Positions 9,026-16,889 of a stretch of 22,516 nt of DNA are shown piece by piece (position 1 is the stretch's first letter; each line of letters begins with the position of its first letter). The stretch is from Parabacteroides sp. (GTDB lineage Bacteria > Bacteroidota > Bacteroidia > Bacteroidales > Tannerellaceae): assembly GCA_020026285.1 (NCBI GenBank), contig JAHHQS010000056.1, positions 1 to 22,516 on the forward strand. The letters run 5' to 3'. Under the pieces are notes generated by a model. It was not told the origin of the DNA and searched no databases. It saw only the letters and a program-made list of their open reading frames with translations. The position numbers and the translations under genes are program-made.

Positions 9026-9427
9026 TTATAAAGTATTAAGAGTTTCAAATAATAATTTTACATTCACATAATGACAGCCTAACGAACCGTCTTCCTCTAT
9101 ACCAATTCTTCCTGGAGAATATCTGTATCTTGTAGAATCAAAAATGTCTGTATGAAAGGATTTGAAATAAATCTTTGCCTGACGTTCCAGTTCATTCAAA
9201 CGAATGAGATCAGCACAGCCCTTATCATTACGATCCGGAACACAAATATTTACCTCGATATAGCTTTTCTCCCAGTACTTACCTGGTGTCTGATCGTTAT
9301 GAGATATAACATGGATTCTTTCCTTATCTATTTTACCTTCAGGAATATTTCCTTTCTGATATACAGGCAAGTCGAAAATCCGGCAATCCTTGACAATGAT
9401 ATTTGCTATATCTGTTGTAGTTATCAT
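9026..9427 (-). CDS. Tail terminator/completion-like protein
   Basis: A 133-aa protein (MITTTDIANIIVKDCRIF...) with alternating short strands and helices. It includes PDRNDKGCADLIRLNELERQAK near residues 64-85 and a C-terminal YVNVKLLFETLNTL. It lies directly before the major tail protein, where tail terminator proteins (lambda gpU-like) are found, and overlaps the upstream gap-filling gene by 4 bp (ATGA at 9424-9427). The family assignment is by position and size, not by a recognised motif. Confidence 0.55.
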   Translation of the reverse strand: MITTTDIANIIVKDCRIFDLPVYQKGNIPEGKIDKERIHVISHNDQTPGKYWEKSYIEVNICVPDRNDKGCADLIRLNELERQAKIYFKSFHTDIFDSTRYRYSPGRIGIEEDGSLGCHYVNVKLLFETLNTL

Positions 9428-9723
9428 CTTTCAAATTCCTTTTTACATTCATTTTCCGCATACAATGCTGCACTTGATATGACTTCATACCCTCTTGATT
9501 CAACCTGAGAAGCATAGTCTGCGGAGTTAAATATACCTAAACCATCTTCTAAAACTTCCGATTCGTTGGAATGTCGAAGATTTCCGGTTCGGTCTCTGTA
9601 ATTTCCGTTCTTCTTTGCGAATAGAACAGCTTTTTCTCCGATTTCAGTCTGTTTCTCTTTCACATTGGTCATTTCATTATTCAGAAAACTTTCAACATCT
9701 GATAGGTCATATTCTATATCCAT
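9424..9723 (-). CDS. HK97 gp10-like neck/tail-joining protein
   Basis: A 99-aa protein with an N-terminal helix (ESFLNNEMTNVKEKQTEIGEKAV), then YRDRTGNLRHSNE and DYASQVESRGYEVIS. The 'TGNLR' turn followed by a strand and a Y-A-V-E-G-like segment (here YASQVESRGY) is the hallmark of HK97 gp10-type proteins, which sit at the head-tail junction. It overlaps the downstream gene by 4 bp and the upstream head-closure gene by 10 bp. Length is slightly under the family norm (about 110-140 aa). Confidence 0.7.
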   Translation of the reverse strand: MDIEYDLSDVESFLNNEMTNVKEKQTEIGEKAVLFAKKNGNYRDRTGNLRHSNESEVLEDGLGIFNSADYASQVESRGYEVISSAALYAENECKKEFER

Positions 9724-10049
9724 ATATCACATCTTCCTTTAAGTTCTTCTGAATAACATTCAGCATTTTTTATAACCAGTCCTTCTCCAATAACCGAATT
9801 GTCCAAGCCTAAACATCTGACTTTTGTGTCTAATGGAATCTTACTCCCTTCATAGACTACATGATATGAGTACACCCATGCTTTCCCATTGACAGAAATC
9901 TCCTTGTTTTGGGAATTATCATGGCAAAAACATTTTGGTCCGTCCTGCCATTCCTTGTTCCCAGTTCCAGGGATAGGTCTGCCGTATTCATCATTACGTT
10001 CAGGTGTGACTACGAGTATTTGCAGTTTATGTGGAGCAGCTTCTAACAT
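9714..10049 (-). CDS. Head closure/stopper-like protein
   Basis: A 111-aa, beta-rich protein. It shows VTPERNDEYGRPIPGTGNKEW, then a C-terminal KVRCLGLDNSVIGEGLVIKNAE. Small all-beta proteins in this slot (lambda gpFII, SPP1 gp16, head-tail adaptors) plug the connector after packaging. The gene lies between the connector gene and the gp10-like gene; its start codon overlaps the upstream stop at 10049. Four Cys residues are present but not in a clear metal-binding pattern. The assignment is from position and fold impression. Confidence 0.55.
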   Translation of the reverse strand: MLEAAPHKLQILVVTPERNDEYGRPIPGTGNKEWQDGPKCFCHDNSQNKEISVNGKAWVYSYHVVYEGSKIPLDTKVRCLGLDNSVIGEGLVIKNAECYSEELKGRCDIWI

Positions 10050-10372
10050 TATAAAAAAGTAATTTTAGGTTTAGGCAACTGGTTCTCTAATCCATATTGT
10101 TTACAGAGGTTAGTGTAATAAACTTTCAAACCTTCTTTATCCCATGATTTTGAAACGGAATGTCCGTTTTCGCTTACAGAGTATGAAGAAGGACGGGCTA
10201 ATAGGGAAGGTATCATCTTTGCCATCTGGACTGAAACAGCCTCGAAGTTTTCAGTACTAATATCATCTTCTCCATTCAATCCCGTAGACAATGAAAATTC
10301 AAGCAGTTCGGCCTCACTTACGTGATAACCGAACGAGCCGAACTTCTGTCTTATGTAGTCGTTTATTGTCAT
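10049..10372 (-). CDS. Head-tail connector adaptor-like protein
   Basis: A 107-aa, largely helical protein (MTINDYIRQKFGSFGYHVSEAELLEFSL...). It follows the major capsid gene, where siphophages place the helical connector protein (HK97 gp6, SPP1 gp15) that extends the portal. The segment ISTENFEAVSVQMAKMIPSLLARP would form the central helices. Its start codon overlaps the capsid stop by 4 bp (10369-10372). Similar short proteins recur after the capsid gene in Bacteroides prophages. Named by order and secondary structure only. Confidence 0.55.
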   Translation of the reverse strand: MTINDYIRQKFGSFGYHVSEAELLEFSLSTGLNGEDDISTENFEAVSVQMAKMIPSLLARPSSYSVSENGHSVSKSWDKEGLKVYYTNLCKQYGLENQLPKPKITFL

Positions 10373-11451
10373 GCATTCATTGTTGAAAGGTCAAGAATTG
10401 TAATCTTGTTAGGGTTAGCGATTTCAGGAACCCACTCGCAGTAATATTCTGTGAATGTACCCTCCTCATTACTCTTTGAAGAAATGAAATGACCGCCATC
10501 CAAATCAGTATAAGCTTTTCCTGCATATTTGTTACGTCGTTCATACGGATCGTACCAACGCATCTTGCCTTGCTGTTCTGAATGGAATAAGCCGATATGA
10601 TCGTCTGCATATACCTGTTTGAATGTTCCATCAGGCAACTGAACCAGGTCTTCATTAATTTTAATTGCAGGTAAACCAACTCCGGTAAACACCTGTGTAG
10701 CCAATTGTGATGTAATAAGACCTGCTCCAAGATTAAATTCTTCCTTACCAGGTAAAACCATCTTGAATGTCGAACCAAATTCATCACAACCTACAATGTT
10801 TTTGTTGAATGTAGATCGAGACATTTCCATGAATGCATATCTGCCATATTTTGCCTTCAATGTTTCCAATTGTGCTTTCAGATAACTGATGAATTTTGTT
10901 TTCTCTTCTGATCTCGGAGTCAAGATGTTTACAGGAATTTCCATATCTACAAGAGATACTCCATTCTCATTGTCAGCAACGGTAACACTTGCCTTACCTG
11001 TAGAACGTAAGCTCCCGACCAGAATATCCATACGTTTGTGAGGAGCAAGAATACACTGACGCATATCATCAACAATATAATCAATGATTGCATTCATTGC
11101 TGCAGCCTGATCTGCTGTGTTTGCATTGTTGAATTTTCTAACCAATGCATCCAGCATGTCAAGTCTGTCGGTATCCATCTGATATTTGTCACCCATTTGA
11201 ATGACTTCCAACATTCCTGATCCAAGAGACTGACGACTTCTCAAAGGTTTTTCAGAGTTTCTGTCGATTACAGAACCTGCGGTTACACCTAGAACCGTAC
11301 CCATATATGAGCGAAATGCACGAGATGTGGTTTCCTGAAAAGAAAGATTTTTCTGCCAGTAGATTTTATCCAATCCCATAGCGATAGTTCTGTCAATTAC
11401 CGCCTTCTGAATATTCGCATCATTAAATAAAGCTTGTACTGTCAAATACAT
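10369..11451 (-). CDS. Major capsid protein
   Basis: A 360-aa protein expected to form the icosahedral shell. Features include a helical N-terminus, FQETTSRAFRSYMGTVLGVTAG, then GSGMLEVIQMGDKYQMDTDRLDMLDALV (about residues 78-105), a central domain with DMRQCILAPHKRMDILVGS, and C-terminal GGHFISSKSNEEGTFTEYYCEW. Size, position after scaffold and decoration genes, and these segments fit the HK97-fold capsid group resembling lambda gpE rather than HK97 gp5. There is no protease gene upstream, so maturation by cleavage is not indicated. Confidence 0.82.
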   Translation of the reverse strand: MYLTVQALFNDANIQKAVIDRTIAMGLDKIYWQKNLSFQETTSRAFRSYMGTVLGVTAGSVIDRNSEKPLRSRQSLGSGMLEVIQMGDKYQMDTDRLDMLDALVRKFNNANTADQAAAMNAIIDYIVDDMRQCILAPHKRMDILVGSLRSTGKASVTVADNENGVSLVDMEIPVNILTPRSEEKTKFISYLKAQLETLKAKYGRYAFMEMSRSTFNKNIVGCDEFGSTFKMVLPGKEEFNLGAGLITSQLATQVFTGVGLPAIKINEDLVQLPDGTFKQVYADDHIGLFHSEQQGKMRWYDPYERRNKYAGKAYTDLDGGHFISSKSNEEGTFTEYYCEWVPEIANPNKITILDLSTMNA

Positions 11452-11468
11452 AATTCAAAAATTTAGGA

Positions 11469-12059
11469 TTAGTCAATAAATAAATAACGTGCGCCCAAAT
11501 CAGCAATGTCCTTATCAGAGATAGGAACTGCCACTTTTGTTCGCTTGATTTCATAGATACGCGCAATACCTGTTACTGTTGCACCTTCTTCCACTGGAGT
11601 TAGAGAATAATTCAGAACATTAGCTTTGTTCTTCTGAGTTGTTCCACCAGCTGCAGAAGCTTCAAATAATACTGTACCTGCATTAATATCTGCTCCAAAC
11701 TGTTCTGCTAAAGTGAGTTTGTCAAAAGCCGGATCAGTCTTGTCTATAGCATTAATTGTTGCACCTTTAGAGCCGTTTCCGATATGCATACCCACGTAAG
11801 CCATTGAACCCTTGCAGATTTTCATGGTAGTTGTGTCGCTAGAATTGGTATATTTTACATATACCTTAACGTTTTTCACTGCGACCGCTTTACGTGTTTT
11901 GAAATCTACATGTAATGGAGCAAGTGACGGAAGATTCTTCAAACTGATATTCGCGATATCCAAATTGAAACCTCCAGACAGACGCATACAGGTGTCGAAT
12001 CGAGCTGCTTCTTCGTTGACCTTAATTGAATTAAGATCGTACTTCATCTTTTTACCCAT
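11469..12059 (-). CDS. Capsid decoration or head-fibre-like protein
   Basis: A 196-aa protein between the scaffold and capsid genes. It is beta-rich with many Thr, Ala and Gly residues and no catalytic motif. It includes LPSLAPLHVDFKTRKAVAVKNVKVYVKY (residues about 42-70), then GSMAYVGMHIGNGSKGATI, and ends IADLGARYLFID. Location and composition suggest a protein decorating the head (lambda gpD role or a head fibre). Proteins with a similar end are often labelled head fibre in Bacteroides phages, from memory and not verified. A second in-frame Met (residue 5) could be the true start. Confidence 0.5.
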   Translation of the reverse strand: MGKKMKYDLNSIKVNEEAARFDTCMRLSGGFNLDIANISLKNLPSLAPLHVDFKTRKAVAVKNVKVYVKYTNSSDTTTMKICKGSMAYVGMHIGNGSKGATINAIDKTDPAFDKLTLAEQFGADINAGTVLFEASAAGGTTQKNKANVLNYSLTPVEEGATVTGIARIYEIKRTKVAVPISDKDIADLGARYLFID

Positions 12060-12077
12060 TTGTCTCAGTTTTAAGTT

Positions 12078-12719
12078 TTACTTTTTATTTAATTCGTCGG
12101 TTCCTTTCCCAATCAGTGAAGCAACTTCCTGAGAGTTCTTCTCTATCTTCTGCTCTGCTGTTTCGGGAGGTGTTACGCCTTGAAATCCTGCATTAGAGAA
12201 CTCCTGTTTCAAGTCCTTGAAATACACATCCAAGTCCTCGTCGTCCTTAATAGCACATCGTTTGGCGTAATTTTCGGGTATTCCATATTCCTTTGCTTTA
12301 GACAGGATTTGTTCCAGTCTTGTCGCATGAGCCTTCTCCAACTCCATTGAGCTTAACTTTTCAGAAAAAGGTTTGACTGCTGCACTAACAGCATCAGCAA
12401 TCATTTTTGCCATATCTTCCGGAGGAGTAGGTTGGGGAGTAGGAGTTGGTTTAGGTGTTGGATCCTCGATAGGTTTTCCGTCTTTCAAGTTATGTTTCTT
12501 CTCGTAGTTCTGAATGGAAGAGCGAGTAGCACCATCTGCACGGAAATCACCGTATGATGTCAATACGTCCTGAAAACCGATACCCTCCACAATAGAGTCT
12601 ACCTTTGTTTCGTCCGTCACATTCTCTGCCTTTTTACTGGCAATACGGGTTAAAATAGCATCGTCAACCCCAGGGAATTTGGTTTTGAGTTTTGCTAGTA
12701 TTAATTCTTGAATTGTCAT
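12078..12719 (-). CDS. Capsid scaffolding protein
   Basis: A 213-aa acidic, low-complexity protein. Its N-terminal helix is followed by a Pro/Thr-rich linker (PTPKPTPTPQPTPP, residues about 87-100), then a long helical stretch (MAKMIADAVSAAVKPFSEKLSSMELEKAHATRLEQIL) and a Lys/Glu-rich C-terminus. This make-up, and position shortly before the capsid gene, is typical of internal scaffolds that shape the procapsid and then leave. No protease domain is fused to it and none is seen nearby. Translation starts at the end of an inverted repeat in the leader. Confidence 0.75.
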   Translation of the reverse strand: MTIQELILAKLKTKFPGVDDAILTRIASKKAENVTDETKVDSIVEGIGFQDVLTSYGDFRADGATRSSIQNYEKKHNLKDGKPIEDPTPKPTPTPQPTPPEDMAKMIADAVSAAVKPFSEKLSSMELEKAHATRLEQILSKAKEYGIPENYAKRCAIKDDEDLDVYFKDLKQEFSNAGFQGVTPPETAEQKIEKNSQEVASLIGKGTDELNKK

Positions 12720-12754
12720 ACCGATATAAGATTGATTTATAAATTCTTATCGGT
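12720..12754 (-). repeat. Inverted repeat abutting the scaffold start codon
   Basis: On the minus strand ACCGATA (12754-12748) is repeated inverted as TATCGGT (12726-12720), directly before the ATG at 12719; inner bases AGA and TCT extend the pairing with a two-base bulge. As RNA it would form a hairpin next to the start codon; as DNA it could be a protein site. No T-run follows, so it is not a terminator. Confidence 0.5.
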
Positions 12755-12834
12755 AAATTTACTTATAGAGAAAGGATGGTAATAAAAATTAAGGTCTTGA
12801 TATGAAACAATGAGAGAAAGGTTTGTTTTTGAAT

Positions 12835-12865
12835 AAAAAAAGCGTGACTTTTTCTATAATCACGC
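12835..12865 (-). terminator. Intrinsic terminator after hicB
   Basis: On the minus strand GCGTGA (12865-12860) pairs with TCACGC (12847-12842) around a 12-nt loop, followed by a run of seven T (12841-12835). It closes the HicAB cassette on its downstream side. On the plus strand no T-run follows, so it works in one direction. Confidence 0.85.
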
Positions 12866-12885
12866 CTATATTAATTTGTAATTTC

Positions 12886-13227
12886 TCACTTTGCTAACTC
12901 CAGTTCTTTCTGCAAAGCTTCACGAATATATGCATTAATTGTTATACCCGCGTCACGTGCAAGCATTGCTATTCGGCTGTGCATCTCTGGAGTTATACGA
13001 ATGTTCAAAGTTCCACTAAAAGGTTTCCTTGGTTCTATTCCGTCAACTTTGCATCCTTCCAAATAGCTGTCTATGCCAGCTTCAAAATCAGTGCGAAGCT
13101 CATTCAATGTGTTACCCTCGTATACAATCAAATCCTTGCTCATTCCTAACACTTTTCCAAATAAACAGTCATCCTCTTTGCTATATTCAACAGAACCTTT
13201 ATATCCTTTATATTCCAAATAATCCAT
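12886..13227 (-). CDS. hicB: HicB-family antitoxin
   Basis: A 113-aa protein with two parts. Residues about 3-62 form the HicB partial RNase H-like fold, with YKGSVEYSKEDDCLFGKVLG and a central LNELRTDFEAGIDSYLEGC. Residues about 70-110 form a ribbon-helix-helix DNA-binding domain (GTLNIRITPEMHSRIAMLAR, then GITINAYIREALQKEL). It neutralises the HicA toxin and represses its own promoter by binding the upstream palindrome. It lies 9 nt after hicA, the usual toxin-first order. I prefer the ATG at 13227; a TTG two codons earlier is less likely. A terminator follows 20 nt after its stop. Confidence 0.88.
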   Translation of the reverse strand: MDYLEYKGYKGSVEYSKEDDCLFGKVLGMSKDLIVYEGNTLNELRTDFEAGIDSYLEGCKVDGIEPRKPFSGTLNIRITPEMHSRIAMLARDAGITINAYIREALQKELELAK

Positions 13228-13236
13228 AATCAAAAA

Positions 13237-13497
13237 TTATTTAATAAAACCATTATTTTTTAGATGCTGATATATTGTTTTAATCATCCAAGCTTTCATA
13301 ATACTACCAGGGTGCGGTCTGTGAATGTCTATGTATAGCCCTTTCTGTTCATTCTTGAAGCGTACACGTGAACCCGAAGTGGCACCTTTAGTCTGTTCAA
13401 TATAGCCAAAAATAGCCAAAAGCTTCAAGGTCTCTTCATATGTGAAATCTTTAGGCAAGTTACAGAACCTATTTATCAACTTTTCTTTAGTCCCCAT
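13237..13497 (-). CDS. hicA: HicA-family mRNA interferase toxin
   Basis: An 86-aa protein of the HicA double-stranded-RNA-binding-like fold. It has a helical N-terminus, GYIEQTKGATSGSRVRF (about residues 31-47), then DIHRPHPGSIMK (56-68). HicA toxins cleave mRNA using a His in the second strand; here the SGSRVRF and HRPHP segments mark the Bacteroides-type HicA subgroup, in which the functional His is likely one of those in HRPHP. The ATG at 13497 is preferred over a TTG 7 codons upstream, which lies inside the promoter. A Bacteroides-type promoter and palindromic operator sit immediately upstream. Toxic activity is inferred from family. Confidence 0.82.
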   Translation of the reverse strand: MGTKEKLINRFCNLPKDFTYEETLKLLAIFGYIEQTKGATSGSRVRFKNEQKGLYIDIHRPHPGSIMKAWMIKTIYQHLKNNGFIK

Positions 13498-13515
13498 AGT
13501 TGTTTTTTCTTTCTG

Positions 13516-13546
13516 CAAATGTAACTAAAATTAGTTACATGGCAAA
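13516..13546 (-). promoter_or_regulatory. hicAB promoter (Bacteroides type)
   Basis: The minus strand carries TTTG (13546-13543), a 19-nt spacer, then TACATTTG (13523-13516), matching the Bacteroides -33 and TAnnTTTG -7 elements with the preferred spacing. Transcription would start about 10 nt before the hicA ATG, giving a very short leader. Confidence 0.75.
13521..13538 (-). promoter_or_regulatory. hicAB operator palindrome
   Basis: The 18-bp sequence GTAACTAAAATTAGTTAC is a perfect palindrome (8-bp arms, 2-bp centre). It fills most of the spacer and overlaps the -7 element, so bound HicB, through its ribbon-helix-helix domain, would block RNA polymerase. This is the expected autoregulation site. 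Confidence 0.78.
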
Positions 13547-13565
13547 TAAAATCAGATATAATTAT

Positions 13566-13600
13566 AAAAAAAACGACAACTTATATAAATTGCCGTTTTT
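13566..13600 (-). terminator. Intrinsic terminator after the portal gene
   Basis: On the minus strand AAAAACGGCAA (13600-13590) pairs with TTGTCGTTTTT (13579-13569) with one G-U, followed by a T-run. It separates portal transcription from the HicAB cassette. The stem could also act on the plus strand, where the arm ends in five T. Confidence 0.72.
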
Positions 13601-13647
13601 GTTCTATTCCTTAGATTGAAGGAATGTAAACCCCGAATATTTTTAGA

Positions 13648-15096
13648 CTACTCTTTGATTTTCATATTTTCTTCTATTTCCTTCAACTCTTCATCCACAC
13701 GATCTGCATTTCCGGCAAACATGATACCTTCACGTTTTGACCATATTCCACCACTAACAGCGGTAACAGCAGTGTTGACCTTATCATCAAGATCGTCTAT
13801 CAGATATGGAACCAGTTCTGTGTTAATGTCAATTGTTTTAGAAGCCTTGTCAAATTCTGATGGATTAATATCTCCTAATGCGGAAACAGTGAAATTTACT
13901 CGTCTTTGCATAAACTCTCCGATTTCTTCTGCATGGTTTTCTACGGCCATATGTGCACCCATAAACATGAAACGGAATGCTGTACCTGAAGCTTTACCAA
14001 CACCTTTCAATGTTTCGAACGAGATACGTGGAGTATTCGTCATATCATAAGCTGCATTCGTCAAGGTCTCAGCCTCAAATTTCACTGTATCTGGAACCTG
14101 ATTCCATGTCAGATATTGAGCATCTGCACCTTCCTCCATTTTGACCATGCGATCTTTTGTCTTACCCATAAAGCCATTCACTTCACCAACTAATTTTAAT
14201 AAAGGGAAGAAGTGATAATCAATACAATCAGCATAGTTTGAAAGAAGTTTTTCTAACCTCACTCGGAAAGTCTTAATCTTTTCACAATACGCCTCTGGAC
14301 GATAACTATAGATAACAGGCAATTTGGAAAAACCATGAGCGAATCTTTTTTCAGTCGTTCCATCTGAGCCCGTATCCCATTGATAAACATTAGTGTCTGT
14401 TATAGTCATAAAACTTACAACCTCTTTTCCATCATCATCCTTCTTTTTATACTCTCTTGAAAAAGCGGCTAAATCACCTGTCTCGTCAAAGAAGGGATAA
14501 AGCTTATCACCTCGAAATGGAGACCATATAACACTCTTTAATTTCCGCGTAGGTTTAGTCTTGCCTCCAAAAATAGACTTGATCTTATTCCAGAATTTTA
14601 TCCAGAATGAATCATCCTCGACTGCAAACCAGTATTCAGCCACTTCTTTCTCTGAAAGCCACGCACGAACAATTTTTTTATTACGATATTTGATTTTGTT
14701 TGTTTTGAACACGGATTTAACGGCATCTAATAACTTCTGTTCGTCATCATTATTTGGATTACATTCCAATGATGGTTCTGTACCCACAGTGAAAGCTGTC
14801 TGGATATTAACAATATCCTGCTCCAAAGGAATAGTGATACGATTGACTTCTTGTGTTTCATATTTAGCAGGTAATTTGTGTGTCTTACCTGTTTTTTCAT
14901 CGAAAATGATCTCTTCCTCCTTCTTCAGAACACGTCTGTCTGGATATTTGACTTTATCTGTCATAATCTCATGAAGAGATGGATTCCAATCACTCCATAA
15001 TTTAACTCTGTCTGGTTGTTCTGTCTTACGGCCCTTCTTTAAGTATTCTATTTTCTGTCCGATATCGGATAATGCTAAAATTTCGTCTATTGTCAT
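13648..15096 (-). CDS. Portal protein (SPP1 gp6-like)
   Basis: A 482-aa protein that forms the dodecameric DNA gate at the capsid vertex. It follows the large terminase with a 10-bp gap. Features that fit a portal of the SPP1 gp6 class are an early LWSDWNPSLHEIM, a long beta-rich wing domain (PFRGDKLYPFFDETGDLAAFSREYKK), and a helical region with LLSNYADCIDYHFFPLLKLVGEV leading to NTPRISFETLKGVGKASGTAF and AHMAVENHAEEIGEFMQRR (stem/crown). The C-terminus is an acidic helical tail (DELKEIEENMKIKE). An intrinsic terminator follows about 50 nt after the stop. Confidence 0.86.
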   Translation of the reverse strand: MTIDEILALSDIGQKIEYLKKGRKTEQPDRVKLWSDWNPSLHEIMTDKVKYPDRRVLKKEEEIIFDEKTGKTHKLPAKYETQEVNRITIPLEQDIVNIQTAFTVGTEPSLECNPNNDDEQKLLDAVKSVFKTNKIKYRNKKIVRAWLSEKEVAEYWFAVEDDSFWIKFWNKIKSIFGGKTKPTRKLKSVIWSPFRGDKLYPFFDETGDLAAFSREYKKKDDDGKEVVSFMTITDTNVYQWDTGSDGTTEKRFAHGFSKLPVIYSYRPEAYCEKIKTFRVRLEKLLSNYADCIDYHFFPLLKLVGEVNGFMGKTKDRMVKMEEGADAQYLTWNQVPDTVKFEAETLTNAAYDMTNTPRISFETLKGVGKASGTAFRFMFMGAHMAVENHAEEIGEFMQRRVNFTVSALGDINPSEFDKASKTIDINTELVPYLIDDLDDKVNTAVTAVSGGIWSKREGIMFAGNADRVDEELKEIEENMKIKE

Positions 15097-15106
15097 ATTT
15101 GTAAAG

Positions 15107-16372
15107 TTAATGAGTGAATATTCCTTCCAGGTTCTTTGGCTTCTGGATACGGCCCAACAGCTCTCCTAAAACCCAATATCGGGCTGCATCTATGCCATGA
15201 TTATCGTGGTCTTCGGGTTCATTGATATAATTTCCATCCTTGTCTTTCGCCCAAACATATTTGCGAAATTCGTTTTGCAGATTATATGATCGTTTGGTGA
15301 TAAATATTTCATATTCCTTCATCTTGTCAATACCGGCAACAATGGAACCTGAACCCTTAGATACTGCATAGATTCTAATTCCTCCATTATGAATTTCTTG
15401 TATTGTTCTTGGATCGGCACTGTCTGCAATAGTCTTAAAATTCCAGGGACGAAGAGTCTTTATTATGTCTGAGGAAAGTAGGCCAGTTCTATAATCAACT
15501 TCATCAAGATATAATCTGTTGTCTACGATACCGCAACGGATAACTGCAGTAGGATCGTGAGTAAAGCCGAAGTCAAGCCCCATACCGACCTTCTTACATT
15601 CAGGGAACTCGTCAATAATACCCCATTTTTTGAAGACTGCTCCTTCAGCAACATCGGCCCATCTTCCGATTACGACATGGGCATATTTTTCAGGATTGGT
15701 CTCTTTCATATCGTTCACCTCCTTCAGAAACTCTGGTGAAAGATTATCCATATTGTCAAAATAGGTTGTATGGATATGGAGAACATTAGGGTGGGTTGAT
15801 ATTTGAACATTCACTCCGTCAATATCTACAAGTTTGTGCGTATTCTCGATATATTTCTTGTAGATGAAATGGTTGGAGTCACAAGGGTTCATGATGATTA
15901 TGATTCTGTTCTGGATACCCTTCTTACGGATGGAAAGCATTATCTTATCATAGTCCTCTTCGCTCGTGAATTCCTCCGCTTCATCGCATACAAACGTGGT
16001 GATACCCTGGATGGATTTCAGCTTAGCCGTCTGATTGCCGCTAGATGTCTTGATTCCTCGAAACATAATTCGGCTGCCAGTCATTCTGTTAATGATATCC
16101 GTCTTGGTTGACTTGAAATATTTATCCGTTCCGTCAAGTTCGACCTTCTCCAGCATTTCGGGAATGATTGACATCCCTGCGGAGACCATTGTATATCGAG
16201 TGTAGAGAATCTGATGTACTATCTTTGTTATAGGAGTCTGTTCAAAGGTCAGACGTTCAATAAAGGTGGAAGCATTGAAAGACTTTCCGCTACCACGACC
16301 ACCCGTTATAAGAATAATGAACTTCTCTTTGTCAGTGTACAAAGGATAATATATTTTCTGCGGCTGAATCAT
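15107..16372 (-). CDS. Terminase large subunit
   Basis: The 421-aa packaging motor and nuclease. The ATPase half shows a Walker A GGRGSGKS (residues 24-31), a Walker B VCDEAEE (128-134) and a coupling segment MNPCDSN (161-167). The RNase H-like nuclease half shows GLDFGFTHDP (265-274), with Asp267 as a likely metal ligand, then ADSADPR (316-322) and HGIDAARY (392-399), with Asp395 as a likely third ligand. This is the Terminase_3/PBSX-type architecture. It overlaps the small terminase gene by 4 bp (ATGA at 16369-16372) and sits 10 bp before the portal gene. Confidence 0.95.
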   Translation of the reverse strand: MIQPQKIYYPLYTDKEKFIILITGGRGSGKSFNASTFIERLTFEQTPITKIVHQILYTRYTMVSAGMSIIPEMLEKVELDGTDKYFKSTKTDIINRMTGSRIMFRGIKTSSGNQTAKLKSIQGITTFVCDEAEEFTSEEDYDKIMLSIRKKGIQNRIIIIMNPCDSNHFIYKKYIENTHKLVDIDGVNVQISTHPNVLHIHTTYFDNMDNLSPEFLKEVNDMKETNPEKYAHVVIGRWADVAEGAVFKKWGIIDEFPECKKVGMGLDFGFTHDPTAVIRCGIVDNRLYLDEVDYRTGLLSSDIIKTLRPWNFKTIADSADPRTIQEIHNGGIRIYAVSKGSGSIVAGIDKMKEYEIFITKRSYNLQNEFRKYVWAKDKDGNYINEPEDHDNHGIDAARYWVLGELLGRIQKPKNLEGIFTH

Positions 16373-16884
16373 TTTACTTTCTCTTTAATCCAAGAATCGA
16401 TATCTATGCCATGATCAATATCCTGCGGAATGTCGGCTTCTTCATCTTGCTTTCGCTCTATCTTTCTCCACTCTTCATCATGATGGTATAACCATACTGA
16501 CATGGCTTGAAGGTTTGGAGCAAGTTCACCCTCCACTGTTTGAATCTCTGTTTCTCCAGTCAATTCTCCATCCATATCCCTAACAGCACGTTTTGTTACA
16601 GATTTGGTTTTTACTCCACCCATAGCCATAGCAAGGAATTTGGCTCGAACTGCTGCATTTATTGTCGCACGCCCGCGCGCTAATACTTGAGATAATTGAG
16701 GGGTAGAATTTTTCTTCTGACTGAAATAGCTTGGGTCTAATCCTAAAGCATAGGCAATTTCCTTATCCGTGAATCCTTTTTTCGCATAAGATTCTACAGA
16801 AGAAAGAAAATCCTCCCCTGTATAATCATACTTGGGTTTACTCCCCCCTGTATACGTTCTCTTTTCAGATTCACTTTTGTTCAT
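16369..16884 (-). CDS. Terminase small subunit
   Basis: A 171-aa DNA-recognition subunit. Residues 37-56 (GFTDKEIAYALGLDPSYFSQ) form a helix-turn-helix like those of small terminases, followed by a helical oligomerisation region (VLARGRATINAAVRAKFLAMAMGG) and an acidic C-terminus (QDEEADIPQDIDHGIDIDSWIKEKVK) that may contact the large subunit. It is coupled to the large terminase by a 4-bp overlap. The pac or cos site usually lies in or near this gene, but I cannot point to it. Confidence 0.82.
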   Translation of the reverse strand: MNKSESEKRTYTGGSKPKYDYTGEDFLSSVESYAKKGFTDKEIAYALGLDPSYFSQKKNSTPQLSQVLARGRATINAAVRAKFLAMAMGGVKTKSVTKRAVRDMDGELTGETEIQTVEGELAPNLQAMSVWLYHHDEEWRKIERKQDEEADIPQDIDHGIDIDSWIKEKVK

Positions 16885-16889
16885 ATCAC

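Noticed and set aside
12767..12821. Promoter built from the two CCTTTCTCT repeats before the scaffold gene
   Set aside because: Neither copy is followed by a TAnnTTTG element at the right distance; kept only as an unexplained repeat.
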